Program-made: the position numbers and the translations under genes
Shown here: positions 1 to 9,515 of the stretch, in pieces
Position numbering within the stretch: the stretch's first letter is position 1
Layout: the number at the start of each line of letters is the position of its first letter
Origin: Bacteroides_D sp963546395
GTDB lineage: Bacteria > Bacteroidota > Bacteroidia > Bacteroidales > CAJPTX01
Reading direction: 5' to 3'
NCBI GenBank assembly: GCA_963546395.1
Contig: CAUUMS010000009.1
Location: 1 to 64,000, forward strand
Length of the DNA stretch: 64,000 nucleotides
Notes under the pieces: model-generated
Seen by the model: only the letters and a program-made list of their open reading frames with translations
The model's database searches: none
Told to the model about the DNA's origin: nothing

Positions 1-769
1 TAAGAACACACATGATGCCAGCCACTAAGAGTGAGGAGGCGATAATGGGTCTACTCTACAACACTAAGTGTTGGAGTGGGCGGGTAAAGCGGCAAAAAGC
101 AGCCCTAAGGGATCATCCATGGAGCCAGCTGAGGGGGCAATGAGCGGGATAAGCTGCGCGCTGTGGAGCGCACGTTCTACATGGGTCAATGCTGCTCCGC
201 AGTACCAAAATTCGCCCGGCGCACTAGCAGAGGGTCGTGCCCACACGAGCTATCGGCGGGCCCCAACTGAGCGCATCGCATCTAATGACGCGCAGATGGT
301 ATTGGGAGGTGTAGCGCATGTTACACTGTGGCAACATACGCCACGTGAGGCACGCTACATGCTTAAAATGCTGGAGGGGGATGCCACAAGGTAGCGCACT
401 CCCAGTACGTCAGCCCCTAATACCCAAGGCTATCACACTGGCTGCCACGGACAGAAAGTGAGCCTGTGATTTGTCGGCTGCGCACATATCGGCAACAATA
501 GGGGGAATGGGGTACGAACGGCAGATTACAATCCTAGTGTCAAGTGAGCGTGCACAACGGCACCACGTATAGCACGAGTGTCTATGATCCGTCTACATGT
601 ACCGGTCGACTACCCTGCCCCCTCCACCAGAACACGACGGCAGGATGGCCAATGCACCGGCATAATCCATATCGCGGGGACAATGCGAGCATATGGAGCC
701 GGCTAATACACCGCGGCAAATGATGCGACGCTGCCTTTGGCGCATAAGTGAAAACGCCGGGAGCATCTA
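1..769. other. stretch without a convincing gene
   Basis: No reading frame here has a recognisable domain, signal peptide or membrane segment. The longest open frame, about 108 codons on the plus strand from position 68, has an unnatural composition and no family resemblance. The only clear structure is the hairpin at its right edge, which belongs to the neighbouring minus-strand gene. Confidence 0.5.
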
Positions 770-815
770 GCAACAAAATAGCCCCGTCAGCGTGAATACT
801 ACGCTGACGGGGCTA
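770..815 (-). terminator. terminator of the T9SS type A protein gene
   Basis: A perfect 14-bp inverted repeat (779-792 with 802-815) with a 9-nt loop lies 23 bp beyond the stop codon of the minus-strand gene that ends at 839. On the minus strand the stem is followed by a short T-rich tract (TATTTTG). This is the usual form of an intrinsic terminator. Confidence 0.75.
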
Positions 816-838
816 ACATACAGCAGGGGGAATGCGAA

Positions 839-3800
839 CTACTTCACCACCCTAATCGTACGACGATTGCCGGCGACATCCTCGAGCACAAGAAGATAGA
901 CGCCCGGCCCCAGGTGTACCACATCCAGCACCTGCTCACCGGCACCAGATAGCTGCCCAGCTTGCAATGGCCGACCCATGAGATCGAGCAGCCAGTAGCG
1001 AACCGCAGATTCAGCATGGCGAATAGTCAAGCGATCCTGCATGGGCTGCGGGAATGCCTGCACGCCAGCCAAGAGATCGGTTGCCACTTCCGTACTCGGT
1101 TCGGAAGGTTTTGGCGGATTGGGATCAAGCTTCTGGGAGAAGACGATTTGCATCGCCTTGTCAACATCCATCTCGATGCGCTTACTAAACTTCCCACTCT
1201 TGAAATCATCGGCTGAGCCCGCAGGGACATTGTTCACAATAAACCTCTCGATGTAATGCTTGTCATCCACCGAGACATTCACGGTGACCTTGGCATACTT
1301 GGGCAACGATACACCTGATTTCAACGGATTACCTTCCTCATCACGCACCTCCACGGAACCTTCACCATTCACCTCCCAGGTAAGCTTGCTCTTGGGCGTG
1401 GTGGCCTTAAATGCAGCCCACAGCAAAAGCAGCGATTTCTGCTCAGCGGTAGAAGAGAACTCCAGGGAGCCATCAGCTTTTCGCTTCACATCGTTTCCAT
1501 CGAAAACAGAGGTTCCGAGCTCATAGCCCTCATCGGGCTCTAGCGTGGCTGAGAACTCATCGCCCGACACCGTGAAGAATGGCTTACCCACCGTAAGTTG
1601 TTCATCAATCTTCTTCCCGTTGCGGAGGGTACACGTAACCTTCAAGGCACCATGCTCGGCCTTACGAACAAGCATGTAACGTGGAGGCACGTTGCTGGGC
1701 TTATCAATCTTCACCCCAATCTTGCATACCTTTTTTCCTAGTGTACCATCAACCGCCTTAACCTTATACTCGCTCTGATCGTTCACGTGTGCAATCTTCT
1801 GATTCACTGTGATACACGTGAAACGATACCCCCCCTCGATATTGCGAATGGTAATGTAAAGATCCTCATTCTCGGGCACAAGCGAACGGTGGGGCACCGA
1901 GACACGATTACCACCGACGACACGCTGAACACGCACCTCAGCATGCTCATACGAGTAGTCGACGAGGAGCTCCCCAGTCCCCGGCTTTTTAAAGGGCTTC
2001 ATCACGGGTGTGATAGCCGTGATATCGGTATTCAGGGCAAAGCTGTACCATTGCCCCCAATCCTCAAGCTGGTAGGGATCTTTATCGTCATTGACGCGCA
2101 AGCCGGCGAGGTAATGGTCTTCCTTACTCGCTTTCACATACACCCGTCGGCCTTGCTCGAGCTGCTCAAACTTCTTACCCGGAGGGACCATTTCGCCCAT
2201 CATATTGTCGAATCGCACCTCCATATCAACGCCGTCAATCTTCTCCCATTGCAGCGAGAAGTAGTGCAGCTCCTCCATCACCGGGACAATGGTCACATCA
2301 TTCTGCACGTTGTGCTCAACGCCATTGGACTTGTTGTAGGGCTTTGCCACTCCGTTGAATGTCACCTCCTTGCAGTAGTGATCGCCCTGGGGAGTAACCT
2401 TCACGATGATCTGCGTGTTCTCTCGCACCAGGTCACCATTCGCGATAACAGTCCCCTGAGTGCCTTTGACCTCAATGGCCGAGTAACCTGCACCGCTCGA
2501 CTGGTAGATGACCTTGCAGGCCCTTACGTACTTGGGGACAATGCTCGTGATGGGCCCATTGAGCGTAAACTCCTGGCCAGAGCTGAGCTCGCGCACCTTG
2601 CCGCTAATCGTTACCTCGTAGTGCAGGAGCTTTTTGCCGGCGGGCACACCAGTCTCTACCACCTTCAGACGAGCCCCATCCACCACACGCCACGTCGATA
2701 GGATCTCCTTATCGTCTTCCAGCGTCTCTTTGGCAGGCTTTTTCACGTGCGTGCTGCCCACGCTCCGCAACTGGAAGGCTCCCTCAGCGGGCGCATCAAA
2801 CTTCACCTCATGATAAGTCTTGCCCTTCTCGAATGTGATAGTAGCATTGCCAAGAATCTTGACAACCCCCTCAGTCCACGGATCATCGGCTGAAATCAAC
2901 GACGGATCACCTCCCTCGATTTTGATGAATGTGTCCTCAGGGAAAGAAGCTCCTTTACGCGCCAGTTTGATCTTTGTACCAGCTAGCACTCGATCCTTGC
3001 CCGATATGATCTCCTCGCCGGGCCCAGTCCCCTTGTCTGCCACATTCTCATCGACCACATATCCGGCCTCTAGCGCCATGGCAAGCTCTTCGGTCGCCTT
3101 GTTGATGACGGTGTAGGGGATAAACGTGACATCGATCCCCTTAACATTCTGATTTATCGGAAATTCGAATGACTTCGTGTTCTCGTAAGATGGCTGCGGG
3201 CCGCTCGCAAACACCAACGTGATGGCACTGGGCACCACATCCCCCCGCAAGTCTTCCACCGAGACCTTCACCTTCCGGCCTCCATCGATTTCGGTGATAC
3301 CGCTCGTTACCGGATTCCCCTCACTTGTCACCTTGAGGGTGCCAAACTTGGGCTGCTCGTACCACACCTTGTGCTTGATTGTCCCCGTCTCGCACTGAAT
3401 GCGAATGATGTTGCGCATCTCTGCCGCAGGAATCTTGTACACATTATCGGACGGATCGACCACTAGCAGATCAATTGAGGAGCCATCCGTGGCAATGGCC
3501 TTAGCCTTCGTTATGGATTTCCCTGCGGGCACGCGGAACTTCACAAATAGATCTTGACCGCATGGAATAGAGCCCCCATTCACCACTTCGGGCCCAGTCT
3601 GAGCACCATCCTTCACGTACTCAATCGTGCAGTCAGGGCCAGGGTTATCCTTCTCGTAGAAGACCTTGTAGGTTCTATCAGTAGACTTTGGGATAAGGCC
3701 GTTCACATTATCGGCCAGAGCAAATCGGCACACGAATTTGCGTGATTCCTCCTCATCGGTTTGCACAGACTCCGGCTTGGGGTACCCCACTGTAAGCTCT

Positions 3801-4885
3801 CTGGCTTCTTTGCACTCATGCCCAGCCTGGGCTGTCAATGTGACCCTAATCTGTGTTCCTTCGAGCACGGACTCACCGGATGCCACCGGCTTAAAGCTGG
3901 TAGCACTATTACCGTCTTGCCGCTCTACTTTGATATCAAAACCGTTGACCGGAGTCATGTAGGTTATCGTCTTGTTACCAAACGAGCCTTCCCCAAATTT
4001 TGCATCTCTGGTAACAAGCCACAGACGATACCCAGGAAGTCTGTTTGCAATCAATGTCAGCGGCGTCGCAGCTGACGGCTTGTACGGTTTCTCATTTTTG
4101 GTTTTCAGTTCGGCCACCTTGTAGCCAATAATCGTACCCTCCCAGAGATTCAACGTTTTGCCATCAGGAGAAATATTACCAGCGGGTAAATTTTTTACAT
4201 AAGATGGAGTTGCTACTCCATCTGCTCCGACTTCCTTGATATACCTCAGCGTTTTCGGAACAGCTGTAAGGCTAGAAAAATCGAGCACGCATCGGGGAGA
4301 TTTCCGTGGGCTAACCCCAACACGAGTATTGACCTTCAATTCGTTTAGTGCGTTCTCTACTTTCCACGGAAATGATACTATAGCGCGCTCAGCTGACGAG
4401 TCAAACTTAAACTTGCCATACGCTGCCGGGGATCCTACATATTTTTCCTGATAGAGCACTTTTTCTATAGCCGTATTCTTGTCCACACTCACGATCTGGA
4501 AATCCACCCAATCAATCTGATAAGCCAGACCATTACTAGCTGGATCAATGCCATAAACGAAGTAATTCTGTATATCAACCTGTATAGCGGCTCCAACTTT
4601 TAGCTCCCCGTCGCTTTCTGCTGGCTTAGCATTGCCTGCATTCACCTCAAGTCCCCCAATCTTCGCAGTCTCGCCGTGTTTCGCATACGTAATGATCGCT
4701 TTAAAGGGGCTATACTTGATTTCACTCCCATTCATTGGGGCATTCGTTTTGCTATCCACCAGCGTAGCAGTACCTTTACGCCAGTGAGCCTGTGCGCACA
4801 CAAAAGAGCGCATCCCCAGTAGCATCACCATCACACAGAGGGAAAGCATACCTGCTCGCCTCAATCTTCCTGCTGAAATTCTCAT
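839..4885 (-). CDS. large secreted repeat protein with T9SS type A sorting domain
   Basis: A 1,348-residue exported protein. The first ~31 residues form a signal peptide (basic start, hydrophobic run, cut near CAQA). The body consists of many beta-rich repeats of about 80-100 residues with recurring patterns such as K-V-x-Y and G-x-x-V-x-x-G, resembling the divergent InlB-type bacterial repeat (inference from pattern). The last ~75 residues match a type A C-terminal domain: a FPQP start, a LLDLMGR strand, a G-V-Y-L-L strand and a basic end (VVK). By family knowledge this domain targets the protein through the T9SS to the cell surface, where it is usually cleaved and attached to lipopolysaccharide. 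No enzyme domain is visible, so adhesion or a structural role is only a guess. It stands alone, ahead of its own terminator. Confidence 0.8.
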   Translation of the reverse strand: MRISAGRLRRAGMLSLCVMVMLLGMRSFVCAQAHWRKGTATLVDSKTNAPMNGSEIKYSPFKAIITYAKHGETAKIGGLEVNAGNAKPAESDGELKVGAAIQVDIQNYFVYGIDPASNGLAYQIDWVDFQIVSVDKNTAIEKVLYQEKYVGSPAAYGKFKFDSSAERAIVSFPWKVENALNELKVNTRVGVSPRKSPRCVLDFSSLTAVPKTLRYIKEVGADGVATPSYVKNLPAGNISPDGKTLNLWEGTIIGYKVAELKTKNEKPYKPSAATPLTLIANRLPGYRLWLVTRDAKFGEGSFGNKTITYMTPVNGFDIKVERQDGNSATSFKPVASGESVLEGTQIRVTLTAQAGHECKEARELTVGYPKPESVQTDEEESRKFVCRFALADNVNGLIPKSTDRTYKVFYEKDNPGPDCTIEYVKDGAQTGPEVVNGGSIPCGQDLFVKFRVPAGKSITKAKAIATDGSSIDLLVVDPSDNVYKIPAAEMRNIIRIQCETGTIKHKVWYEQPKFGTLKVTSEGNPVTSGITEIDGGRKVKVSVEDLRGDVVPSAITLVFASGPQPSYENTKSFEFPINQNVKGIDVTFIPYTVINKATEELAMALEAGYVVDENVADKGTGPGEEIISGKDRVLAGTKIKLARKGASFPEDTFIKIEGGDPSLISADDPWTEGVVKILGNATITFEKGKTYHEVKFDAPAEGAFQLRSVGSTHVKKPAKETLEDDKEILSTWRVVDGARLKVVETGVPAGKKLLHYEVTISGKVRELSSGQEFTLNGPITSIVPKYVRACKVIYQSSGAGYSAIEVKGTQGTVIANGDLVRENTQIIVKVTPQGDHYCKEVTFNGVAKPYNKSNGVEHNVQNDVTIVPVMEELHYFSLQWEKIDGVDMEVRFDNMMGEMVPPGKKFEQLEQGRRVYVKASKEDHYLAGLRVNDDKDPYQLEDWGQWYSFALNTDITAITPVMKPFKKPGTGELLVDYSYEHAEVRVQRVVGGNRVSVPHRSLVPENEDLYITIRNIEGGYRFTCITVNQKIAHVNDQSEYKVKAVDGTLGKKVCKIGVKIDKPSNVPPRYMLVRKAEHGALKVTCTLRNGKKIDEQLTVGKPFFTVSGDEFSATLEPDEGYELGTSVFDGNDVKRKADGSLEFSSTAEQKSLLLLWAAFKATTPKSKLTWEVNGEGSVEVRDEEGNPLKSGVSLPKYAKVTVNVSVDDKHYIERFIVNNVPAGSADDFKSGKFSKRIEMDVDKAMQIVFSQKLDPNPPKPSEPSTEVATDLLAGVQAFPQPMQDRLTIRHAESAVRYWLLDLMGRPLQAGQLSGAGEQVLDVVHLGPGVYLLVLEDVAGNRRTIRVVK

Positions 4886-5044
4886 AGCCTATTGGCGTAC
4901 TTTAGAGTGCCGTAAAAGTACCGGCTTTCTACCGATTATACGGCGACCACCCGCCCATTGTTTGACCAAGGCGCATGGGTAATAGACCAGCCACTAGCAA
5001 CTGTGGGTGGTGCTGATAATTCTCGAGAAACCTGTGGGGAATAC

Positions 5045-5075
5045 GCATCCCCTCCCCAAGAGTGGAAGGGGATGC
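5045..5075 (-). terminator. hairpin downstream of pheT
   Basis: A perfect 9-bp inverted repeat (5045-5053 with 5067-5075) lies 30 bp past the pheT stop. There is no strong T tract after it on the minus strand, so it may be a weak terminator or an RNA-stabilising hairpin. Confidence 0.4.
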
Positions 5076-5104
5076 ACGAATACTCGTTAGGATTGGCTCT
5101 TCAC

Positions 5105-7564
5105 TCAGGCACGGAGCTCTGCCCCTGCGCGTGTCACTATGGCCTCCAAGATGCGGGCCATGACAATCTCGATAGCCTTATCGGTCAGCGTGCCCCGCTC
5201 GTCCTGTAGGACGAAACTTATAGCGTACGATTTCTTACCCGCAGGGATCTTATCACCCTCGTACACGTCGAATAGCTCCACGCTGCGTAGGAGTCGAGGC
5301 TCAGCCTGCAACGCCAGCGTTTGCAGATCTGCAAAATGCACGGATCCATCCAGCAGCAAGGCTAAATCGCGCCTCACCTCGGGGAACTTGGGCAAGGCAT
5401 CGTAAGAGCCTTTACGCTGCGCAATGTTGCGAGCGAGAAAGTTCCAGTCGAGCTCTGCGTAGTAAACCGCGCTTTTGATGCCGAAATGGGAGAGGATAGC
5501 GTTGCGCACGCACCCAAAGTGTCCCAATGGCTGTTTGCCCTGCATCAGTTCAGAGCCGTATGAGTAAATCGGCGTGTCAGCCTCTGCGTACGTCAAGGCA
5601 GACGGCTCTATAGCAGCCATGCGGAGCAGTGCCTCCACGTGGCCCTTCAGGGTAAACACATCGACCTCCTGCGCATGACTCGTCCACGTGTCACCTCCGA
5701 GCATACCGCTGAGCGTGAGTGCCAAGCGTGGGTGCTCCTCGAATCCAGAGAGCGTGTCGCCACCTCTCCCCTCCTTCCTGCGATGCACCACACCGAATTC
5801 GAAGAGCTGCAAATCGGGCCGTTGGCGAGTGGCATTGCGAGCCACAGCCTCCAGGGCCCCCCATAGCAGGGTGGGTCGGAGCGAATCGAGGTCACCGCTC
5901 AACGGATTCTGCACGCGCACGAGGCTTTCACTCGGGCAGATCCCAAGCTCTACAATACGTTCACCGGGAGTGAGGCTGAGTGACATCACCTCGTAATACC
6001 CCTTCCCGATCAAGACTCTTGCCACCTGCTCCTCCGCCTCAGGAATGCGGCTATCTGCGCCACCCATAGGCAATGCATAGCTCACTCTCCCATCGACTGG
6101 CACGGCATCGTAGCCATGCAGGCGGAGGATCTCCTCGATCACATCTTCCTGCCGAGCCACGTCCACCCGATAACGAGGCACCCGGAGCAAAAGCTTTCCA
6201 GACTCAACGGGGGTGGACTCGATCTCGAGCCCCTCGAAGATGCGCAGCATCGTGTCCTCATCGAGCTCAAGCCCCATTAGCCGGTTGGCTGCTTGGGGAT
6301 CGAATGTAATCTCACGGGCTCCCGTGTCTTCCCCATTGGAAAATGCAACGGGCTCCCCATCAATATGGCCACCAGCCACATCGAGAATCAGCGAGGCGGC
6401 CCTAGCCAACGCATAGGGTGTCAAAGCAGGATCAACCCCACGCTCAAAGCGGTACGAGGCATCCGTAGAGATGGCATGTCGTTTGGCACTCTTGCGAACG
6501 AGCACGGGGTTGAACACCGCACTTTCTAGGAATATGTCGGTCGTTTCAGCAGACACCCCAGAAGTACGTCCGCCCAACACCCCGGCCAAACAGAGCGGGG
6601 TGTCTCCATCACAAACCAGTAAGTCCTCCGGATCGAGCTTACGCTCTCGGCCATCCAACGTCTCGAATGGGGTGGCTGCAGGCAACTTCTTCACGCTCAC
6701 CTGCCCGGTGGTAAACGCCCTTGCATCGAACGCATGGAGTGGCTGTCCCATCTCGTGCAGCACGAAATTGGTCACATCCACCACGCAGTTTATGGGATTC
6801 AAGCCTATCGAGCGCAGTCGATTCTGTAACCACTCAGGCGAGTCACTCACCTTCACCCCTCGGATCGTAATCCCATGATAGCTCATGCACGCCGTGGAGT
6901 CTATGGATCCCGCAACGATTGCCGTGGACGATGCGTGTAAAGGCCCAAGTTCTGCGGTCGGCAGCTCAGCCCTCGTGCGATGTTTCAGATTCAAATAAGC
7001 GGCCAGATCGCGCGCCACACCGTAATGCGACATCGCATCAGCGCGATTGGCCGTGAGGCCGATCTCAAACACGTAGTCGCTCTCCACCCCCAACCACTGC
7101 GCCACCGGCGTACCCACCTGGGCACCAGCTGGCAGCACTATAATGCCGTCGTGCGAATGCCCCAGCCCGATCTCATCCTCAGCGCATATCATCCCCTCGG
7201 AGACCTCTCCGCGCACTTTGGCACGTTTAATCACGAAAGGCTCACCCTCGAGCGGGTAAAGACGAGTCCCGTGCGTTGCCACTACGACATGCTGACCAGC
7301 GGCCACATTTGGAGCCCCACAAACAATCTGCAAGGGCTCACCCTCGCCCACAGAGACCCAAGTGAGCTTAAGCCTGTCAGCATTTGGATGCGGATCGCAA
7401 GTCAGCACCTCGCCAACAATCAACCCCTCCAATCCTCCCCGCACAGCACAGTACGGTGCCCCCCCCTCTACCTCTAATCCGATACGGGTAAGTATATCGG
7501 CAACAGCCTCATGCGTAAGATCGGTTGGCAAATAATTGCGCAACCAATTGTACGATATCTTCAT
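5105..7564 (-). CDS. pheT: phenylalanine--tRNA ligase beta subunit
   Basis: Beta subunit of the cytoplasmic alpha2-beta2 enzyme that charges tRNA-Phe. The length (819 residues) is normal for bacterial PheT. The N-terminus YNWLRNYLP is typical. A tRNA-binding OB fold follows (about 40-150, with a P-H-P-N-A-D-R-L motif). The B3/B4 editing region lies around 210-390 (GLNPINCVVDVTNFV, HAFDA), the B5 domain near 400-475, and a C-terminal anticodon-binding FDX-ACB domain in the last ~93 residues (FPEVRRDLALLLD, V-E-L-F-D-V-Y-E-G). pheS is not in the window, which is common in this phylum. The next gene upstream is on the same strand, with 63 bp between them measured to its stop codon. Confidence 0.97.
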   Translation of the reverse strand: MKISYNWLRNYLPTDLTHEAVADILTRIGLEVEGGAPYCAVRGGLEGLIVGEVLTCDPHPNADRLKLTWVSVGEGEPLQIVCGAPNVAAGQHVVVATHGTRLYPLEGEPFVIKRAKVRGEVSEGMICAEDEIGLGHSHDGIIVLPAGAQVGTPVAQWLGVESDYVFEIGLTANRADAMSHYGVARDLAAYLNLKHRTRAELPTAELGPLHASSTAIVAGSIDSTACMSYHGITIRGVKVSDSPEWLQNRLRSIGLNPINCVVDVTNFVLHEMGQPLHAFDARAFTTGQVSVKKLPAATPFETLDGRERKLDPEDLLVCDGDTPLCLAGVLGGRTSGVSAETTDIFLESAVFNPVLVRKSAKRHAISTDASYRFERGVDPALTPYALARAASLILDVAGGHIDGEPVAFSNGEDTGAREITFDPQAANRLMGLELDEDTMLRIFEGLEIESTPVESGKLLLRVPRYRVDVARQEDVIEEILRLHGYDAVPVDGRVSYALPMGGADSRIPEAEEQVARVLIGKGYYEVMSLSLTPGERIVELGICPSESLVRVQNPLSGDLDSLRPTLLWGALEAVARNATRQRPDLQLFEFGVVHRRKEGRGGDTLSGFEEHPRLALTLSGMLGGDTWTSHAQEVDVFTLKGHVEALLRMAAIEPSALTYAEADTPIYSYGSELMQGKQPLGHFGCVRNAILSHFGIKSAVYYAELDWNFLARNIAQRKGSYDALPKFPEVRRDLALLLDGSVHFADLQTLALQAEPRLLRSVELFDVYEGDKIPAGKKSYAISFVLQDERGTLTDKAIEIVMARILEAIVTRAGAELRA

Positions 7565-7627
7565 CGGCGTTTCACGCTACGTGCATCCTAGCAATCCAAA
7601 GCCTCACAAAGGCTGGAGCAAGAGCTC

Positions 7628-8035
7628 CTATTTGCGCATCTGTACACGGGAGATGCAGAAGAACCCTTTTTTATCCTTGTAGGAATTCTTAGGGTCATCG
7701 AGGACGTAGTAATAGATCCCATCGGCCAGGTCGCGACCGAGCTGATCCTTTCCATCCCACTTGATCAACGAGCCCTGCACCTGGTACACCAGAACACCGG
7801 CACGGTTAAACACATTCAGCGTAAGGGTGGCAGAGCTCTCGAGGATTAAGAAGTCATTTACCCCGTCCCCATTCGGAGTAAAAACATTGGGCAGCACCTT
7901 CTTAGCACGCCCCTGCGACCACGCCGCACCATGGCTCAGCGCCATAAATGCCAGCACCAAGGCCATCACCCACATTCCCCATCGTAGGCTACGCATCCAG
8001 CGCAACATCAACGAGCACACCATACTGTTCTGCAT
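7628..8035 (-). CDS. minimal protein: signal peptide plus T9SS type B sorting domain
   Basis: A 135-residue product from the ATG at 8035. I chose this start because GGAGAAAGGG sits just before it; an ATG 13 codons upstream overlaps the preceding gene. After a signal peptide ending near AAWSQ comes only a type B gliding-motility C-terminal domain: LPNVFTPNGDGVND, then VFNRAGVLVYQ, WDGKDQLGR, ADGIYYYVL and a basic end. By family knowledge this domain sends cargo through the T9SS, usually with a SprF/PorP partner. Here there is essentially no cargo between signal and sorting domain. It follows the AI-2E permease gene on the same strand by 35 bp. Role unknown. Confidence 0.85.
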   Translation of the reverse strand: MQNSMVCSLMLRWMRSLRWGMWVMALVLAFMALSHGAAWSQGRAKKVLPNVFTPNGDGVNDFLILESSATLTLNVFNRAGVLVYQVQGSLIKWDGKDQLGRDLADGIYYYVLDDPKNSYKDKKGFFCISRVQMRK

Positions 8036-8070
8036 AATCGTTCCCTTTCTCCACGGCAGGACGCACGAGC

Positions 8071-9234
8071 TCATATATTCTTCGTAAGCCGCTGCACCAG
8101 ATAGAGATTGTTGAAAAACTCCTTGGCAAAGACCCGAATCACCGTGTAAGCCGGAATCGCAAGCAGCATCCCAAGCACTCCCGCAACGCTACCTGCAAAT
8201 AGAATCACCAAGAAAATCTCCAGCGGGTGCGCATTTGCGCTGCTAGCATAGATGAGCGGCTGGAGGAAAAAGTTGTCCAAAAAGCGTACTGCCAGAAAGA
8301 TCAGCACTGTGAAAAATAGCGTCATCCCCAGCGAGATGTCACCGCCATTCACAGACACCAGAGACGTGATGACGAGTGCTATTCCAAGCGAGATAATCGC
8401 TCCCACGTATGGTATCACATTGAGAATACCGCTCAGCAGCCCAATCACCAGCGCCGTCTGCATCGGGATACGCAGCAGCAAGAGCCCTCCGAAGGTGATC
8501 AGCATGATAACCAGGCTCTCGAGCAGAATCCCGACAAAGTAGCGCCGGAGCAAATTATTGATACGCTCCATCGCATGCTGCACGTTGCTTTCGTAACGCT
8601 GCGGGAAGAAGAACGTCAAACCGCTCACGAATAGCGACTCTTCCTTCAAAAAGAAGAACGTGATAAACGAAATCGAAAACAGGGCGATAAACAAGTCTGA
8701 GACCACTCCCGCAGTGGACGTGAAGAGTCCAGTGAATAGACTCGCATCGAATAGCCGCCCGACCTGCCCTTGTAACTCCCTGGCTATAGAGAAATGTTGC
8801 GCATGATCAGGCAAAAAGCGGGCTACCAATGCGTCGGCCTCAGCGATGGGCTTGGCAAACCGTTCAATCCAAGCCGAGGGATCCACCGACTGCAACTGGC
8901 TCAGCTGGCTCGCCAGCAGCGGGATCATCCCCCAAAAGAAGGCAGCAAACACCAGCCACAGGCAGAGCAACGCAACAGAGGCACCTACCCACGATGGTGG
9001 GCACCATCTCCCGATACGTAAGCGTCCGATTAGTTGCACAATGGGTTTCCCAATCAGAGACAGCACCGTGGAAATCAGGATGTACCACACCATGGAGCTG
9101 AAATACCACAGCAGGAATGCAACCGCAGCTACCCCCATGCCGATGATGATATACCGCGCAAGGCGATTCATCGACAGATCAACGCGCTTTCCTTTCTCGG
9201 TATTCGTCCCCATCTCACTCAATCGGAACCGCAT
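8071..9234 (-). CDS. AI-2E transporter family permease
   Basis: An inner-membrane protein of 387 residues with about eight hydrophobic segments: two near residues 30-65, one at about 85-115, one near 185-205, and a dense group from about 240 to 370. The motifs G-L-L-S-G-I-L-N-V-I-P-Y-V-G and F-L-D-N-F-F-L-Q-P are the classic signature of this family (PerM/YdiK/TqsA type). Members are reported to export or leak small solutes, and the quorum-signal link holds for only some of them, so the substrate is unknown. A TACCTTTG element at 9255-9262 sits close upstream and supports the start used, although internal ATGs at codons 8 and 22 are possible. Confidence 0.9.
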   Translation of the reverse strand: MRFRLSEMGTNTEKGKRVDLSMNRLARYIIIGMGVAAVAFLLWYFSSMVWYILISTVLSLIGKPIVQLIGRLRIGRWCPPSWVGASVALLCLWLVFAAFFWGMIPLLASQLSQLQSVDPSAWIERFAKPIAEADALVARFLPDHAQHFSIARELQGQVGRLFDASLFTGLFTSTAGVVSDLFIALFSISFITFFFLKEESLFVSGLTFFFPQRYESNVQHAMERINNLLRRYFVGILLESLVIMLITFGGLLLLRIPMQTALVIGLLSGILNVIPYVGAIISLGIALVITSLVSVNGGDISLGMTLFFTVLIFLAVRFLDNFFLQPLIYASSANAHPLEIFLVILFAGSVAGVLGMLLAIPAYTVIRVFAKEFFNNLYLVQRLTKNI

Positions 9235-9254
9235 ACAGCCTGCGGATCCTACTG

Positions 9255-9262
9255 CAAAGGTA
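9255..9262 (-). promoter_or_regulatory. -7 promoter element before the AI-2E permease gene
   Basis: TACCTTTG on the minus strand matches the Bacteroidota TAnnTTTG consensus. It lies 20 bp before the start codon. I see no good -33 TTG at the standard spacing. Confidence 0.45.
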
Positions 9263-9451
9263 GCAGAAATCCGTAGGGTTCACGGGGCACCGCATTTGCA
9301 TCCCCAGTCCATTTGCAGCTCAAACGATGATGGCAAGCCATTTTTAATCGTTCGTCTTCTCCTGCAACTATTCCCCTCGAGACCCTATCTGGAGCTGAAT
9401 AACCAGGTACCGTCAGAAACTACAACGGTAGCTCAGCCACGGCCCTAATAC

Positions 9452-9493
9452 ATCACGTGGGCGCAGCACGAAAATCCGCTACGCCCACGTGAT
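9452..9493 (-). terminator. strong hairpin after the porP/sprF-like gene
   Basis: A perfect 12-bp inverted repeat (9452-9463 with 9482-9493) lies 22 bp beyond the stop of the minus-strand gene ending at 9516. It probably ends the PKD-protein/PorP operon, but there is no T tract. Confidence 0.5.
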
Positions 9494-9515
9494 AATGAAT
9501 CCAACCTATTCGGCC

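Noticed and set aside
68..394. 108-codon plus-strand frame at the left end as a gene
   Set aside because: No family resemblance, no promoter element or ribosome site, and unnatural composition.
1787..2701. 304-codon plus-strand open frame inside the T9SS type A protein gene
   Set aside because: It is antisense to a gene with a signal peptide and sorting domain. Its own product has no domain or start signal, so it is a shadow frame of G+C-rich DNA.
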